DNA of 6,675 nt, from contig JBFWNZ010000216.1 in assembly GCA_050250795.1 (NCBI GenBank), positions 1-6,675 on the forward strand, in the 5' to 3' direction. Below, in pieces: positions 6,297 through 6,675 of this stretch. The DNA is from JBFWNZ01 sp050250795 (GTDB lineage: Bacteria; Pseudomonadota; Alphaproteobacteria; UBA8366). The notes beneath the pieces were generated by a model, which worked only from the letters and a program-made list of their open reading frames with translations, made no database searches and was not told where the DNA came from. Both the position numbers and the translations under genes were made by a program. Every line of letters begins with the position of its first letter. Within the stretch, counting starts at the first letter, position 1.

Positions 6297-6675
6297 TCAG
6301 AGCTTTCCGTCGGCCGCCATCTGCATGTAGGTGGAGTCGAAGCGCAGCTTCAGATTGTCCGCCGCGCCCAGGGTCTTGCCGCCGGGAAAGGCCATGCCGA
6401 CCGCGTCCTTGGTCTTCGCCCCCTCGCCCAGCAGGCCGTGGTCGAAGGAGAAGCTGCGGACGAGGTCCATCGTCTTGGGCAGCTGCGCCGAGGTGGTGAA
6501 GGCCACCGCATCCGCCGGCTTGTAGAACATCTTGGTGGTCGCGAGCTGTGCCTTGTAGCCCGCGAGATCGGTGCCCGATGCCTTGGCCATATGCTCCTGC
6601 GCCGTGGCATCGCCCTTCGCCGTCATGCCCTTGATGTCGATCCACTCGCCCGCCAGCGCCTTGCCCTGCGCCGGG
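6297..6675 (-). CDS. Periplasmic substrate-binding protein of the urea carboxylase-region ABC transporter, C-terminal part
   Basis: Only the last 125 codons are inside the window; the frame is open to the edge, beginning PAQGKALAGEWIDIKG and ending MQMAADGKL before TGA. Visible segments such as KMFYKPADAVAFTTS and TMDLVRSFSFDHGLL fit the C-terminal lobe of NitT/TauT-like binding proteins found next to urea carboxylase genes. The N-terminal signal peptide and most ligand-binding residues lie outside, so the ligand cannot be judged directly. It is immediately upstream of, and 3 bases from, the permease gene. It is probably the first gene of the operon, and any promoter or riboswitch would sit beyond the window. 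The short size here is a window cut, not a broken gene. Confidence 0.88.
   Translation of the reverse strand, partial: PAQGKALAGEWIDIKGMTAKGDATAQEHMAKASGTDLAGYKAQLATTKMFYKPADAVAFTTSAQLPKTMDLVRSFSFDHGLLGEGAKTKDAVGMAFPGGKTLGAADNLKLRFDSTYMQMAADGKL

Noticed and set aside
6297..6626. A free-standing 109-residue small protein starting at an internal ATG
   Set aside because: The frame continues upstream without a stop to the window edge, and the sequence fits the C-terminal part of a larger binding protein.
5476..6645. Possible long N-terminal extension or fusion of the ATPase (645-codon open frame)
   Set aside because: The extension overlaps the whole permease gene and part of the binding-protein gene in a different frame, and its residues resemble no ABC domain. 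The ATPase begins normally at MSQVSVRNLW with an ATGA overlap.
1..6675. CRISPR array, tRNA or rRNA gene, insertion sequence, or riboswitch
   Set aside because: No regularly spaced repeats, transposase or RNA-gene signatures were seen; coding density is nearly complete and the only sizeable gap is 105 bases. A riboswitch may exist upstream of the operon, outside the window.

Overview
The window is one block of six genes, all read from the minus strand, so transcription runs from position 6675 towards position 1. Base composition is strongly GC-rich, roughly two thirds by eye. Sense codons TTA, CTA and TCA are absent from long stretches. Together with the gene content and order, this suggests a proteobacterium, most likely an alphaproteobacterium. 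The taxonomic call is an inference; no rRNA or other marker is present.

In transcription order: (1) 6675-6297, the C-terminal end of a periplasmic substrate-binding protein of the type found next to urea carboxylase; (2) 6293-5472, an SsuC/TauC-like ABC permease; (3) 5475-4708, an SsuB/TauB-like ABC ATPase, overlapping the permease by 4 bases; (4) a 105-base gap (4707-4603) holding three short inverted repeats; (5) 4602-3886 and (6) 3874-3227, two paralogous DUF1989 proteins ('urea carboxylase/amidolyase-associated proteins'); (7) 3223-1, a biotin-dependent carboxylase of the urea carboxylase family. The carboxylase is open through the window edge and lacks only its extreme C-terminus, including the biotin-carrier domain. 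There is no plus-strand gene. The very long plus-strand reading frames are codon-register shadows of the minus-strand genes.

Read as a pathway, the transporter brings in a small nitrogen compound. The carboxylase then adds CO2 to it using ATP and bicarbonate, and the DUF1989 pair removes an amino group from the carboxylated product. Published work on loci with this content showed that the true substrate is usually free guanidine. In that scheme the carboxylase is a guanidine carboxylase, the DUF1989 pair is carboxyguanidine deiminase (CgdAB), and the resulting allophanate is split by allophanate hydrolase. The hydrolase gene is expected just beyond position 1, and a guanidine-I (ykkC) riboswitch may lie upstream of the binding-protein gene beyond position 6675. 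Neither is visible here.

The system is therefore largely known, but it is commonly mis-annotated as urea metabolism. The less explained parts are the hairpin cluster between the transport and enzyme halves of the operon and the exact substrate of this SsuABC-like transporter.
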